From Methylococcales bacterium OPU3_GD_OMZ (GTDB lineage Bacteria > Pseudomonadota > Gammaproteobacteria > Methylococcales > Methylomonadaceae): DNA of 44,802 nucleotides. The position numbers were made by a program, and so were the translations under genes. Of this stretch, positions 17,201 to 26,302 are shown piece after piece. Under the pieces are notes generated by a model. It did not search any database. It was not told the DNA's origin and saw nothing but the letters and a program-made list of their open reading frames with translations. Each line of letters opens with the position of its first letter. The stretch's first letter is position 1. The stretch spans positions 1-44,802 of the forward strand of contig MPSY01000003.1 in the NCBI GenBank assembly GCA_001901525.1, given 5' to 3'.

Positions 17201-19904
17201 AAGTAATGAAGTTAATCGATTAGTATTGGTTGATGGGTCCTCTTTTTTATTTAGAGCCTTTCATGCAGTTCCTCCGCTAAGTAATGATCAGGGTCAACCG
17301 ACTAATGCGATTTACGGTGTTACAAATATGCTAAAGCGTCTATTAGCCGATGAGAAAACACCTTATGTCGCCGTTGTCTTCGATGCGCCAGGGAAAACAT
17401 TTAGACATCAATTGTACCGTGAATATAAAGCCAATAGACCGCCTATGCCGAATGAACTTAAGGTTCAGATTGCGCCTTTATTTGAAGTTATTCGGGCAAT
17501 GGGTTTGCCGCTTATTATTGAATCGGATGTAGAGGCAGATGATGTTATCGGTACGTTGACTTATTTAGCGCAAGCACAGGGATTTCAGGTTGTTATTTCC
17601 ACGGGTGATAAGGACATGGCTCAGTTGGTGAACGACCAAGTCAGTTTGGTGAATACTATGACCAATAAGGTGATGGATATTCAGGGTGTTCAGGATAAGT
17701 TTGGTGTATTACCAGAGCAAATTATAGATTATCTGGCCTTGATGGGAGACACCGTCGATAATATTCCGGGAGTTCCTAAAGTGGGTCCGAAAACAGCGGC
17801 AAAGTGGCTGAACGAATTTCAGACCTTAGAACAGGTTATGGCATCGGCGGAATCAATTAAAGGAAAAGTAGGTGAGAATCTACGTGCAAGTTTAGACCAG
17901 TTGCTGCTTTCTAAGACACTGACAACAATAAAATGTGATTTACAATTGTCTTATGTGATGGATGACCTAAAGCAACAACCCTTAGATACCGGATTATTAA
18001 AGCAGTTGGTTACAGCCTTAGGGTTTGTTTCCTGGAGCAAAAAATTAGCAGAACAACCGGTGTTAAAACAAGAGCTATCTGAGCCCTTAAATGATGCGGT
18101 TGATTATGAAACGATTTACACCGAGCAGCGTTTTGATTATTGGTTAAATCAATTACAGGCGGCAACCTTGTTTTCGTTTGATACGGAAACAACGAGTTTA
18201 AATTATCTTCAGGCAGAAGTTGTGGGGGTTTCATTTGCAATTGATTCAGCACAAGCCGCGTATCTTCCTGTCGCACATAATGACCCTGATGCTCCACAAC
18301 AATTATCACGGGATATTGTTTTAGCACGATTAAAACCATTACTGGAAGATTCGGAAAAAAAGAAGATTGGTCAGAATTTAAAATATGATGCCCATGTGCT
18401 CGCTAATTATGGTATTCATTTACAGGGTATTGCGCATGATACGATGTTGCAGTCTTATGTGTTGAATAGTACTGTGACGCGTCATGATATGGATTCTTTG
18501 GCGAAGTATTATTTAGGGCGGGAGACGATTCATTATGAAGATGTTGCCGGCAAAGGGGCGAAACAAATTTCATTTCAGGATGTTGCTATCAAACAAGCAG
18601 CGCCCTATGCGGCAGAAGATGCTGATGTTACGTTGCAGTTACATCAGAAACTTTGGGCAGCATTGAAACCGTTAGATGCGATGCGTCTTTTGTATGAGAC
18701 TGTTGAGCGACCCTTAATTAAAGTGTTAATGCGTATTGAACGCAACGGTGTTTTATTAGACTATTCGATGCTAAATCAACAGAGTATGGCATTAGCAAAT
18801 CAAATTAGTGGGTTGGAATTACAGGCGCACGAAGAAGCCGGAAAGGTTTTTAATTTGAGTTCGCCCAAGCAAATTCAAGAAATCTTATATGACCAGTTAC
18901 AATTGCCGGTGCTTAAGAAAACACCGAAGGGACAGCCATCAACGGCAGAATCAGTTTTACAGGAGTTGGCAATGGATTTTGCATTGCCTAAAATAATTTT
19001 AGATTATCGCCAGTTAAGCAAATTAAAGTCTACATATACCGATAAATTACCCCAATTAGTGCAAGTAAAAACGGGGCGGGTACATACATCGTATCATCAA
19101 GCGGTTACGGCAACGGGGCGACTGTCGTCTACAGAGCCTAATCTTCAAAATATACCCGTACGGAGTGATCAGGGACGCAAAATAAGGCAATCATTTATTG
19201 CACCTGATGGCTTTTGTTTAGTAGCCGCTGATTATTCTCAAATTGAATTACGTATTATGGCGCACTTGTCTGCTGATGAAGGCTTATTGGCTGCTTTTAG
19301 TGTCGGAGAAGATATTCATAAAGCGACAGCGGCGGAAGTCTTTGGTGTAGACCCGAGTCAAGTGAGCTCAGACTTAAGGCGTTCGGCTAAGGCCATTAAT
19401 TTTGGATTGATTTATGGGATGTCGGCTTTTGGTTTAGCTCAGCAATTAGGTGTTTCTAGAGGTGAGGCGCAATCTTATATTGAATTATATTTTTCCCGTT
19501 ATCCGGGTGTTAAAAATTATATGGATACGATTCGTGAATTAGCAGCCCAGCAAGGTTATGTTGAAACATTATTCGGCCGTCGCTTGTATTTGCCGGAAAT
19601 AAATTCACGGAATGGAACGCGCCGGCAATATGCAGAACGGACTGCAATTAATGCACCGATGCAGGGAAGTGCTGCTGATATCATTAAAAAAGCAATGATT
19701 AACGTTGATCAATGGATAATGGAGGAACAACCGGCGGTTAAAATGATTATGCAAGTCCACGATGAGTTAGTATTTGAAGTGCCGGAAATTTCCAGAGAAG
19801 AGAATATGAAATCCATTAAATTGTTAATGAGTACCGCCACTCATTTGGCTATTCCATTGATTGTTGATATGGGGTATGGCCAAAATTGGGATGAAGCGCA
19901 TTAA
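17193..19904 (+). CDS. polA: DNA polymerase I
   Basis: Pol I removes RNA primers and fills gaps in replication and repair. The 903-residue protein has the 5' nuclease domain (VDGSSFLFRAFHA at the N-terminus, DKDMAQLV, GDTVDNIPGVPKVGPKTA) and an apparently active 3'-5' exonuclease (FDTETTSLN, GQNLKYDAHVL, YAAEDADVTLQLH). The polymerase domain carries motif A VAADYSQIELRI, motif B RRSAKAINFGLIYG and motif C MQVHDELVFEV. It is full length (E. coli 928). The start overlaps the TorD gene by eight bases, so polA may be read partly from that promoter. It is convergent with engB. Confidence 0.98.
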   Translation: MIESNEVNRLVLVDGSSFLFRAFHAVPPLSNDQGQPTNAIYGVTNMLKRLLADEKTPYVAVVFDAPGKTFRHQLYREYKANRPPMPNELKVQIAPLFEVIRAMGLPLIIESDVEADDVIGTLTYLAQAQGFQVVISTGDKDMAQLVNDQVSLVNTMTNKVMDIQGVQDKFGVLPEQIIDYLALMGDTVDNIPGVPKVGPKTAAKWLNEFQTLEQVMASAESIKGKVGENLRASLDQLLLSKTLTTIKCDLQLSYVMDDLKQQPLDTGLLKQLVTALGFVSWSKKLAEQPVLKQELSEPLNDAVDYETIYTEQRFDYWLNQLQAATLFSFDTETTSLNYLQAEVVGVSFAIDSAQAAYLPVAHNDPDAPQQLSRDIVLARLKPLLEDSEKKKIGQNLKYDAHVLANYGIHLQGIAHDTMLQSYVLNSTVTRHDMDSLAKYYLGRETIHYEDVAGKGAKQISFQDVAIKQAAPYAAEDADVTLQLHQKLWAALKPLDAMRLLYETVERPLIKVLMRIERNGVLLDYSMLNQQSMALANQISGLELQAHEEAGKVFNLSSPKQIQEILYDQLQLPVLKKTPKGQPSTAESVLQELAMDFALPKIILDYRQLSKLKSTYTDKLPQLVQVKTGRVHTSYHQAVTATGRLSSTEPNLQNIPVRSDQGRKIRQSFIAPDGFCLVAADYSQIELRIMAHLSADEGLLAAFSVGEDIHKATAAEVFGVDPSQVSSDLRRSAKAINFGLIYGMSAFGLAQQLGVSRGEAQSYIELYFSRYPGVKNYMDTIRELAAQQGYVETLFGRRLYLPEINSRNGTRRQYAERTAINAPMQGSAADIIKKAMINVDQWIMEEQPAVKMIMQVHDELVFEVPEISREENMKSIKLLMSTATHLAIPLIVDMGYGQNWDEAH

Positions 19905-19971
19905 GGGTTGTATTAAAGTCTATGTTTAGTGTTCGTTGAATTGAGATTAAAGAGCGTCTAGTTATTTAGAT

Positions 19972-20586
19972 TTAGTCGGGTTCTTTTTGATTTAGTGCAA
20001 GCCAAATATCGAGTGTGTTTTGAAGCTCTTGGATGCCTGTTTTCTTTAATGATGAAAACAGTTGAGTGGTGACGGGTGAGGCTGAGTCATGTAGTTGTTT
20101 TTCAACTTGCATCAAAATGTTTTTTGAGGCGCCGTATTTCATTTTATCGCATTTATTGAGCAGTATATGTAGGGGCACTTGGCTATGTTGACACCAATGA
20201 ATCATTTGCCAATCAAACTCAGTGAGGGGATGACGAATATCCATGACTAATACAATGCCGGAAAGTGATTTACGTTGTAACAAATAATTTTCCATCATTT
20301 TGTGCCAGTCTTTTTTGACCGCTAAAGGAACTTTGGCGTATCCAAAGCCCGGCAAATCAACAAATCGATTCGTTTCAGTCAGTTGGAAGAAATTAAGTAA
20401 TTGGGTACGACCCGGCGTTTTACTGATTCGGGCCAGAGATTTTTGTTGGGTCAGACTGTTAATGGTGCTGGATTTGCCGGCGTTAGAACGACCGGCAAAG
20501 GCAATTTCGCGACCGGTATCTTCAGGTGCCTGGCTGATAGAGGGTGCGCTCATTATGAAAGTGGCCTGATGGTAAATTGGGTTCAT
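19972..20586 (-). CDS. engB: ribosome biogenesis GTP-binding protein EngB/YihA
   Basis: EngB is an essential GTPase needed for 50S subunit maturation in other bacteria. The 204-residue protein has G1 GRSNAGKSS, a switch region with SKTPGRTQLLNFF, G3 DLPGFGYA, G4 NKCD and a late SSLKKTG loop. It is convergent with polA (67-base gap) and divergent from cytochrome c4, the neighbourhood seen in Pseudomonas-type genomes. The ATG at 20586 begins MNPIYHQATFIMSAPS. The second Met (residue 12) is a possible alternative start. Confidence 0.95.
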   Translation of the reverse strand: MNPIYHQATFIMSAPSISQAPEDTGREIAFAGRSNAGKSSTINSLTQQKSLARISKTPGRTQLLNFFQLTETNRFVDLPGFGYAKVPLAVKKDWHKMMENYLLQRKSLSGIVLVMDIRHPLTEFDWQMIHWCQHSQVPLHILLNKCDKMKYGASKNILMQVEKQLHDSASPVTTQLFSSLKKTGIQELQNTLDIWLALNQKEPD

Positions 20587-20660
20587 TGTAATCTCGCTAT
20601 GAGGGGTGAATTAGAGTAGACTTAAAGGGATAAGTCGTCTTCAGACCATTATTATTGATT

Positions 20661-20682
20661 AAATGTGATAATTATCAGAAAA
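20661..20682. promoter_or_regulatory. CRP/FNR-type palindrome between engB and cytochrome c4
   Basis: The perfect 12-bp palindrome TGATAATTATCA (20666-20677) sits in a wider match to a CRP site: the left arm AAATGTGAT is complete and the right arm reads ATCAGA where CRP prefers ATCACA. The core TGAT-N4-ATCA also matches the FNR/ANR core. It is centred about 121 bases before the cytochrome c4 start. A regulator of the CRP-FNR family is likely; which one cannot be told. Confidence 0.5.
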
Positions 20683-20792
20683 AGGTCATGATAAAGCATT
20701 TGAAGACTCATCCAAGTAGTTAACGTGTCGTTTTTTTAAGTTTAAGAGTAAGCGCTGAGCATCAGGGCATTATTATTTATTGGGAGTAAATA

Positions 20793-21533
20793 ATGAACAA
20801 TAAACTGTTCGCAGTTGGCATTATATTAGTTTTAGCTGTTTTTTCAGGAGTATCACAAGCAAAGAATGATGATGTGTCTTGTGAGGGTGTACCGTTTGAT
20901 AGAAGTTGTTGGTTAAATAACTTATACCCGGGTCAGAAAAAAGCAGAGGCTTGTGCCGGTTGCCATGGGCAAGACGGTAACAGTGCGATGGCATTATTCC
21001 CAAAGCTAGCAGGTCAGCACCCTGCCTACTTGGTTAGACAATTAATGGCTTTTAAAAGTGGTGCCCGTACGGACCTGAGTATGCAATCTATTGCGTCATC
21101 TTTAAGTGATGAAGACATGCGAGATATTGCAGCTTTTTACTCTGAACAAGGCATTTCAGCTAATAGCCTGTCGGAACCAGAAGTTACAGAAGATGAAGAT
21201 GATGACTGGGGCGATAGTGAAGAAGTAGCAGAAAATAGTTTATCCATCGAAGAATTGATTGCGATGGGTCGAGATTTGTATCGTAATGGCGATGTTAAGA
21301 ATAAAGTTTCAGCCTGTATTGCTTGCCATGGACCTTATGGTCAAGGAAATAAGCCAGCGGTCTTTCCAAGACTGGCATCTCAACATGCTGATTATTTGAT
21401 CAAGTCGCTCAAAGATTTTAAATCGGATGTGCGTAACAATAATCCAGACAGCATGATGCATATGATTGCTAAGAAGATGTCGGATCAAGAAATAGAAGCG
21501 GTGGCGCATTATATTTCTATGATGAAAAAGTAA
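20793..21533 (+). CDS. diheme cytochrome c4
   Basis: A periplasmic electron carrier, probably feeding a terminal oxidase. The 246-residue precursor has a signal peptide (cleavage likely after Ala23), a CAGCH heme site at 54-58 and a second CIACH site at 175-179. Each is followed by the family pattern P-x-L-A-x-Q-H and a Met ligand region (M97 and the SMMHM stretch). It is longer than typical c4: an N-terminal segment carries an extra Cys pair (Cys30, Cys39), and the two heme domains are joined by a strongly acidic linker (about 128-147). Cytochrome assembly genes resB and ccsA and dsbA follow. Confidence 0.92.
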   Translation: MNNKLFAVGIILVLAVFSGVSQAKNDDVSCEGVPFDRSCWLNNLYPGQKKAEACAGCHGQDGNSAMALFPKLAGQHPAYLVRQLMAFKSGARTDLSMQSIASSLSDEDMRDIAAFYSEQGISANSLSEPEVTEDEDDDWGDSEEVAENSLSIEELIAMGRDLYRNGDVKNKVSACIACHGPYGQGNKPAVFPRLASQHADYLIKSLKDFKSDVRNNNPDSMMHMIAKKMSDQEIEAVAHYISMMKK

Positions 21534-21554
21534 TTTTTATATTGTCTATTAAGA

Positions 21555-21583
21555 GCGCGGGGTATTTTGTTCCGCGTTTTTTT
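21555..21583 (+). terminator. intrinsic terminator after cytochrome c4
   Basis: CGCGG at 21556-21560 pairs with CCGCG at 21572-21576, extended by G-T pairs on both ends, and seven T residues run from 21577 to 21583. It ends 14 bases before the resB ATG, so some read-through or a separate resB promoter is needed. Confidence 0.75.
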
Positions 21584-21597
21584 ATTAGGTATTGTTT

Positions 21598-23601
21598 ATG
21601 TCGGCTTCAGTAGACTCCTCTTTTCGCCCCCTTTCAGTGACTACATTACTTATTCGTTTTTTGGGTTCGATGAACCTTGCCATAACGCTGTTGGTCGCCG
21701 TGGCCATTGCTTCAATTATCGGCACGGTGTTACAGCAAAATCTGCCCTACCCTGATTATATCCTTAAATTTGGCCCTTTTTGGTTTGAGGTTTTTAAGTC
21801 GTTAGATTTATTTGATGTGTACTCCTCGGTTTGGTTTTTAGTTATTTTAGGTTTTTTAGTTATTTCTACAACGGTTTGTATCTTTCGTAATACGCCGCGT
21901 GTTTTAAAAGATATTCGTGACTATAAGGAATCAGCTCAATTAAATGCTTTGCGGAGGATGAGTCACTGTCATGAATGGCAGTCTCATTTTAGTCGTGAAA
22001 TTTGTTTAGAACGCATCAATGTTGTGGCGAGCGCAAAGGGGTATCGCCTGGTTGTTAAAAAAGAAGCAAAGCACTTAATTGTCGCGGCCAAAAAAGGCAG
22101 TGGTAGTCGTTTAGGTTATATTTTCACTCACGTTGCAATTGTGATTATTTGTATTGGTGGCTTAATTGACGGCAATGTTCCCTTAAAAATTGCAGAAATG
22201 ACTGATAATATTCAGGTGGAAACGCGTAATATTCCGGCGAGTGAGGTCCCCTTGATCAGTACTTTACCGGTTGATAATTTATCATTCAGAGGTACGGTCA
22301 CGATCCCTGAGGGGCAAAAAGCAAATTTAGCCTTTATAGATTTTAAAGATGGCTATCTGGTGCAACGGTTACCTTTTCTAATTGCGGTTGAAGATTTTCG
22401 TATTGACTATTATAAAACGGGTCAGCCGAAATCATTTGCAAGTGATTTGATTATTTATGATGAGGCGTTGGATGCACCCTTGCATAAAACCATTTCGGTT
22501 AATCATCCACTGGAGTACAACGGGTATACGATTTATCAGTCGAGTTTTGGTGATGGAGGGTCAGAGCTTAGGATTAAATTATGGCCGTTAAAAGATGCAA
22601 AGCTAAGTGATGAGATTCAGGCCGTGGTCAATACCCCAGTTGCACTATCACTTGAAAAGGGTGATATGACATTGGAAATTCTAGATTTCAGGCCTATCAA
22701 TGTGAACCCTGATATAACCGGCGTGAAGCAATTTAAGAATATAGGACCACGTTTTCAGTATAAATTGAGAACAGCGACAGGTGAGGCAACTGAATTTATT
22801 AGCTATATGATGCCGGTTGAAAAGGACGGTGCAAAATATTATTTAACAGGATTGCGTCACACCCCGGCAGAGGACTTTAGGTATTGGTATTTACCCGCAG
22901 ACAGTGAAGATGGGGTGGCTCGTTTTATGCGTTTTTTAACGTTATTGGGCGATGAAGAGAAGTTAAAGGAAATAGCATTATCAACATTACCGAAACAATC
23001 GGATAGTTTATTGCCGATGGCTGAAGACCAAGAACTTGTTGCACAATTTATGGTTGGTTTAGTTAAGCAATTTGTAGATGGGGGTGTTGGTCTTATTGCT
23101 GCCAAAGTGAAGGCGGTTGTTGCGCCGGATAAACAATCGGAGATCTCAGCCCTTTATGCGAAGGTTTTACATCATTTTTTGCGTAATGTTTATTGGGTTG
23201 TTTTGCAGGAGGAGGGAGTGGACCCAACGTCGGGTTTAAATGCATTTGATGAGCGATTTTATGAAGATGCAGTTGCGGCAGTGAGTATCAGTCATCAATA
23301 TGATGTACCGGTTTATTTAGATTTGGTTGGTTTTGATCATAAGGAGGCTACCGGTCTACAAGTGACACGTTCACCGGGGAAAATGTTGGTGTTTCCAGGC
23401 TGTTTGTTATTGGTCGTTGGCGTATTTTGTATGTTTTATTTACCGCAACGTCGCTTTTGGGTTATTGTGTCAGGATCTTTAGAGAATGCACAGTTGTTTT
23501 TAGCGGCGCAGGCCAGCCGGAATCCTTATGAGTTTGAACAAGAATATAGTGAATTAGAAAAGGCTTTGCTTTTACAATTAGAGGTAGCAAAAACAAATTG
23601 A
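21598..23601 (+). CDS. resB: cytochrome c biogenesis protein ResB/Ccs1 (system II)
   Basis: With CcsA, ResB exports heme and attaches it to CxxCH motifs of apocytochromes. The 667-residue protein has membrane segments near residues 28-45, 75-95 and 172-192 and a final one near 605-625, with a large periplasmic domain between the third and fourth. Family stretches include SMNLAITLLVAVAIASIIGTV near the N-terminus and the late NHPLEYNGYTIYQSSFGD. ATG 21598 is chosen over an in-frame TTG six bases earlier because AGG precedes it. ccsA starts four bases after its stop. The gene lies directly behind one of its likely substrates, cytochrome c4. Confidence 0.94.
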   Translation: MSASVDSSFRPLSVTTLLIRFLGSMNLAITLLVAVAIASIIGTVLQQNLPYPDYILKFGPFWFEVFKSLDLFDVYSSVWFLVILGFLVISTTVCIFRNTPRVLKDIRDYKESAQLNALRRMSHCHEWQSHFSREICLERINVVASAKGYRLVVKKEAKHLIVAAKKGSGSRLGYIFTHVAIVIICIGGLIDGNVPLKIAEMTDNIQVETRNIPASEVPLISTLPVDNLSFRGTVTIPEGQKANLAFIDFKDGYLVQRLPFLIAVEDFRIDYYKTGQPKSFASDLIIYDEALDAPLHKTISVNHPLEYNGYTIYQSSFGDGGSELRIKLWPLKDAKLSDEIQAVVNTPVALSLEKGDMTLEILDFRPINVNPDITGVKQFKNIGPRFQYKLRTATGEATEFISYMMPVEKDGAKYYLTGLRHTPAEDFRYWYLPADSEDGVARFMRFLTLLGDEEKLKEIALSTLPKQSDSLLPMAEDQELVAQFMVGLVKQFVDGGVGLIAAKVKAVVAPDKQSEISALYAKVLHHFLRNVYWVVLQEEGVDPTSGLNAFDERFYEDAVAAVSISHQYDVPVYLDLVGFDHKEATGLQVTRSPGKMLVFPGCLLLVVGVFCMFYLPQRRFWVIVSGSLENAQLFLAAQASRNPYEFEQEYSELEKALLLQLEVAKTN

Positions 23602-23605
23602 AACT

Positions 23606-24778
23606 ATGGAAAAGACAATAGATAAAGATTATAAGCCGAAGCGTTATTTCTTTCAGCGATGCAATAGCGCCGATTGGCTGTGGGGCTCGCTTAATGTCAT
23701 AGGCGTTGTTTATGCGCTCAGTCAATATCACATGTTAATGGATGGTTATGAAAAAGCCATTATTATTTGTGCTGGATTAGCCTTAATTAGTTTTGGTTGG
23801 GTTTGGCAATCAATTAAGTTGTTTGTTGTCTGTGTCACTCTGGTTAGTCTATTTGCGGTGTCACGTTACGGTATTACGATTGATTTGGGTAAGAGTGATT
23901 TTTTTCTAAAATATATGCTGGCAAGTCAATCGGCAATTATGTGGATGAGTGCCTTGTATGTGATGGCAACCGTTACTTATTTTTTTGATTTGTTAACCAA
24001 TAAACCTTTTAGTGGCACGGTTGCAACGAGTTTAACGTGGACGGCAACAGGAATGGGTTTTATTGGTTTATTGGTTCGTTGGCGTGAATCATATTTGATA
24101 GATCATGACATAGGCCATATACCCGTCAGTAATTTATACGAGGTGTTTATACTTTTTTCGATTATTACCGCTCTTATTTATTTACGTTATGAGCAACGAT
24201 ATAACACCCGTTCAATGGGTGGGTTTGTTTTAACCGTTATCAGCGCGGCGGTCGCTTTTTTATTATGGTATACGGTTGAACGACAGGCGGATATTATTCA
24301 GCCATTAGTACCCGCTTTAAATAGTTATTGGATGAAGATTCATGTTCCTGCTAATTTCATAGGCTATGGTTCTTTTTCATTGGCAGCCATGGTAGGGTTG
24401 GTTTTTTTACTGAAGGCGAAAATGGTAGTTGTTGCACCGCAGGGCTTTTTAACTAAACGCCTGCCGGAATTAATGTTACTAGATGATGTAATGTATCGTG
24501 CCATTGCATTAGGGTTTGCATTTTTTACATTAGCGACTATTTTGGGTGCGTTATGGGCCGCCGAGGCATGGGGGGGTTACTGGTCATGGGATCCGAAAGA
24601 AACGTGGGCTTTAATTGTTTGGTTGAATTACGCGGCTTGGTTACATATGCGGCTTACCAAGGGGTGGCGCGGTAATCCTATGGCCTGGTGGTCAATTGTG
24701 GGTTTCTTTGTAACATTGTTTGCTTTTTTAGGTGTAAATATGTTCCTGTCTGGGCTTCATTCTTATGGAGGGCTTTAA
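23606..24778 (+). CDS. ccsA: cytochrome c biogenesis protein CcsA/CcsB (system II heme handling)
   Basis: CcsA forms the heme channel and synthetase with ResB. The 390-residue polytopic protein carries the WWD signature near residue 330 (WGGYWSWDPKETWALIVWL), where exported heme is presented. Histidines flanking it (for example in KIHVPANFIGYGSF and WLHMRL) fit the axial-ligand positions of the family. It is placed four bases after resB, and dsbA begins immediately after its TAA. A seven-G run (24570-24576) encodes part of the WWD motif. Confidence 0.94.
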   Translation: MEKTIDKDYKPKRYFFQRCNSADWLWGSLNVIGVVYALSQYHMLMDGYEKAIIICAGLALISFGWVWQSIKLFVVCVTLVSLFAVSRYGITIDLGKSDFFLKYMLASQSAIMWMSALYVMATVTYFFDLLTNKPFSGTVATSLTWTATGMGFIGLLVRWRESYLIDHDIGHIPVSNLYEVFILFSIITALIYLRYEQRYNTRSMGGFVLTVISAAVAFLLWYTVERQADIIQPLVPALNSYWMKIHVPANFIGYGSFSLAAMVGLVFLLKAKMVVVAPQGFLTKRLPELMLLDDVMYRAIALGFAFFTLATILGALWAAEAWGGYWSWDPKETWALIVWLNYAAWLHMRLTKGWRGNPMAWWSIVGFFVTLFAFLGVNMFLSGLHSYGGL

Positions 24779-25402
24779 ATGGTTAAATTATTTCGCGCTG
24801 TGTTGTGGCTAGTTCTAGGCTTGTCTGCGCAACTTTTGTGGGCTGAGTCGGCGGTAGAAAAAGGCTATGAGAATGTTGCACCGGTGCAACCTGTTGAATT
24901 AGCAGGAAAGGTCGAGGTTTTGGAGTTTTTTTGGTATGGCTGTCCACATTGTTTTTCTTTTGAACCGGTATTAAATGAGTGGGTAAAAAAACAAAGTGAT
25001 AAGATTAATTTTGTTCGGGTACCTGCTGTTTTTAGTAAACGTTGGGGGCGTCATGCGAAGGCTTATTTTACCGCACAGGCTTTAGGTGTTTCTGAACAAT
25101 TACATGCCGATTTTTTTAATGCGATTCAAATTAAAAAACAGCGCTTGGAAACAGAAGACCAATTAGTTGAGTTTTTTGTCGCACACGGTGTAAATGAACA
25201 GGATTTTCGTAATGCATATCAGTCATTTTTAGTGGATGCAAAAATGCGTCAAGCTAAGTCAATGGGGCCACGTTATGGGGTCACCAGTGTGCCGACTATT
25301 ATTATTAATGGTAAATATCGCAGTAATGCAAGTATTGCTGGGGGGCAAGCGAAGATGTTGGGCGTTATGGATCAATTAGTTGCAGCGGAATCAAAACCTT
25401 AA
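24779..25402 (+). CDS. dsbA: thiol:disulfide interchange protein DsbA
   Basis: A periplasmic thiol oxidase that introduces disulfides into exported proteins. The 207-residue precursor has a signal peptide (MVKLFRAVLWLVLGLSAQLLWA), the active site Cys55-Pro-His-Cys58 in FFWYGCPHCFSFEP, an inserted helical domain, and the cis-Pro loop GVTSVPTIIIN. The ATG directly follows the ccsA stop (TAA-ATG), so it is translated with the assembly genes. In cytochrome c assembly, oxidation of the CxxCH Cys pair by DsbA precedes their reduction for heme attachment. Confidence 0.95.
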   Translation: MVKLFRAVLWLVLGLSAQLLWAESAVEKGYENVAPVQPVELAGKVEVLEFFWYGCPHCFSFEPVLNEWVKKQSDKINFVRVPAVFSKRWGRHAKAYFTAQALGVSEQLHADFFNAIQIKKQRLETEDQLVEFFVAHGVNEQDFRNAYQSFLVDAKMRQAKSMGPRYGVTSVPTIIINGKYRSNASIAGGQAKMLGVMDQLVAAESKP

Positions 25403-25517
25403 ATGTTTAGATTTAATGGATTACAGAAGGTAAACGCAGATGAGCTGTAGTTATCAGGGTAATTTGTCTGATTAGTGTAAAATGACTTCTGTTATTCAGG
25501 TGATTTTTTAATTGGGT

Positions 25518-25549
25518 TATAATGTTTTTGTAAAAGTTTTTTTAAGGAG
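25518..25549 (+). promoter_or_regulatory. promoter -10 and Shine-Dalgarno of the peroxiredoxin gene
   Basis: A perfect TATAAT at 25518-25523 lies 35 bases before the ATG, followed by the strong ribosome site AAGGAG at 25544-25549. The -35 region is poor, so an activator may be needed. The 155-bp dsbA-peroxiredoxin spacer holds nothing else that I can identify. Confidence 0.45.
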
Positions 25550-25557
25550 ATAAGATA

Positions 25558-26163
25558 ATGAGTGTTTTAGTAGGTAAGCAAGCTCCAGATTTTACGGTTC
25601 CGGCGGTTTTAGGTGACGGTGAAATCGTTGACAGTTTTAATTTATCTGATGCTATTCAAGGTAAATATGCGGTAATTGTTTTTTATCCATTGGATTTTAC
25701 TTTTGTTTGCCCATCAGAGTTGATCGCGCTGGATCATCGTATGGATGAGTTTACGAGTCGGGGCGTTGAAGTTATTGCAGTTTCAATTGATTCTCATTTT
25801 ACCCATAATGCTTGGCGTAATACGCCGATAGCACAAGGCGGCATTGGACCTGTTCACTATACGATGGCTGCTGACATGGCACACAGTATTGTTAAAGCCT
25901 ATGATGTTGAAGCACAAGCGCCAGCAGTCGCTTATCGGGGTACGTTCTTGATTGATCAATCGGGTTTAGTTCGTCATCAAGTGGTTAATGATTTGCCGTT
26001 AGGTCGTAATATGGATGAAATCATTCGTATGGTCGATGCCCTACAGTTCCACGAAGAGCACGGTGAAGTTTGTCCAGCAGGGTGGAATAAAGGCGATTCA
26101 GGTATGAATGCAAGTCCTAGTGGTGTTGCTGAATATTTGGGAAGCAACGCTGAGAATTTGTAA
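25558..26163 (+). CDS. 2-Cys peroxiredoxin (AhpC/Prx1 type)
   Basis: A cytoplasmic thiol peroxidase that reduces H2O2 and organic hydroperoxides. The 201-residue protein has the peroxidatic Cys51 in FYPLDFTFVCPSE and the resolving Cys172 in HGEVCPAGWNKG, the typical two-Cys arrangement, and a C-terminal tail after the resolving Cys. No AhpF lies nearby, so thioredoxin (trxA at 29059) is a plausible reductant, by inference. It stands alone, with its own ribosome site and a strong terminator after it. Confidence 0.93.
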   Translation: MSVLVGKQAPDFTVPAVLGDGEIVDSFNLSDAIQGKYAVIVFYPLDFTFVCPSELIALDHRMDEFTSRGVEVIAVSIDSHFTHNAWRNTPIAQGGIGPVHYTMAADMAHSIVKAYDVEAQAPAVAYRGTFLIDQSGLVRHQVVNDLPLGRNMDEIIRMVDALQFHEEHGEVCPAGWNKGDSGMNASPSGVAEYLGSNAENL

Positions 26164-26234
26164 TAAATTTTGAATTAGTGCGAATGGCAATATAGAACAA
26201 GCTATTTGTTATTTTGATTCTAGGTGTGAAGAGA

Positions 26235-26265
26235 GGGTATTGTGATTAGCACAGTACCCTTTTTT
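26235..26265 (+). terminator. intrinsic terminator after the peroxiredoxin gene
   Basis: GGGTATTGTG (26235-26244) pairs with CACAGTACCC (26250-26259) over ten base pairs, one of them G-T, with the loop ATTAG. Six T residues follow to 26265. Confidence 0.88.
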
Positions 26266-26302
26266 ATGGCATTTAAAATATTTTTTGGCGAGCATACTGT
26301 TG

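Noticed and set aside
20666..20677. TGATAATTATCA as a Fur box
   Set aside because: It resembles half of a Fur site but is three bases shorter than the 7-1-7 core, while the flanks match CRP much better.
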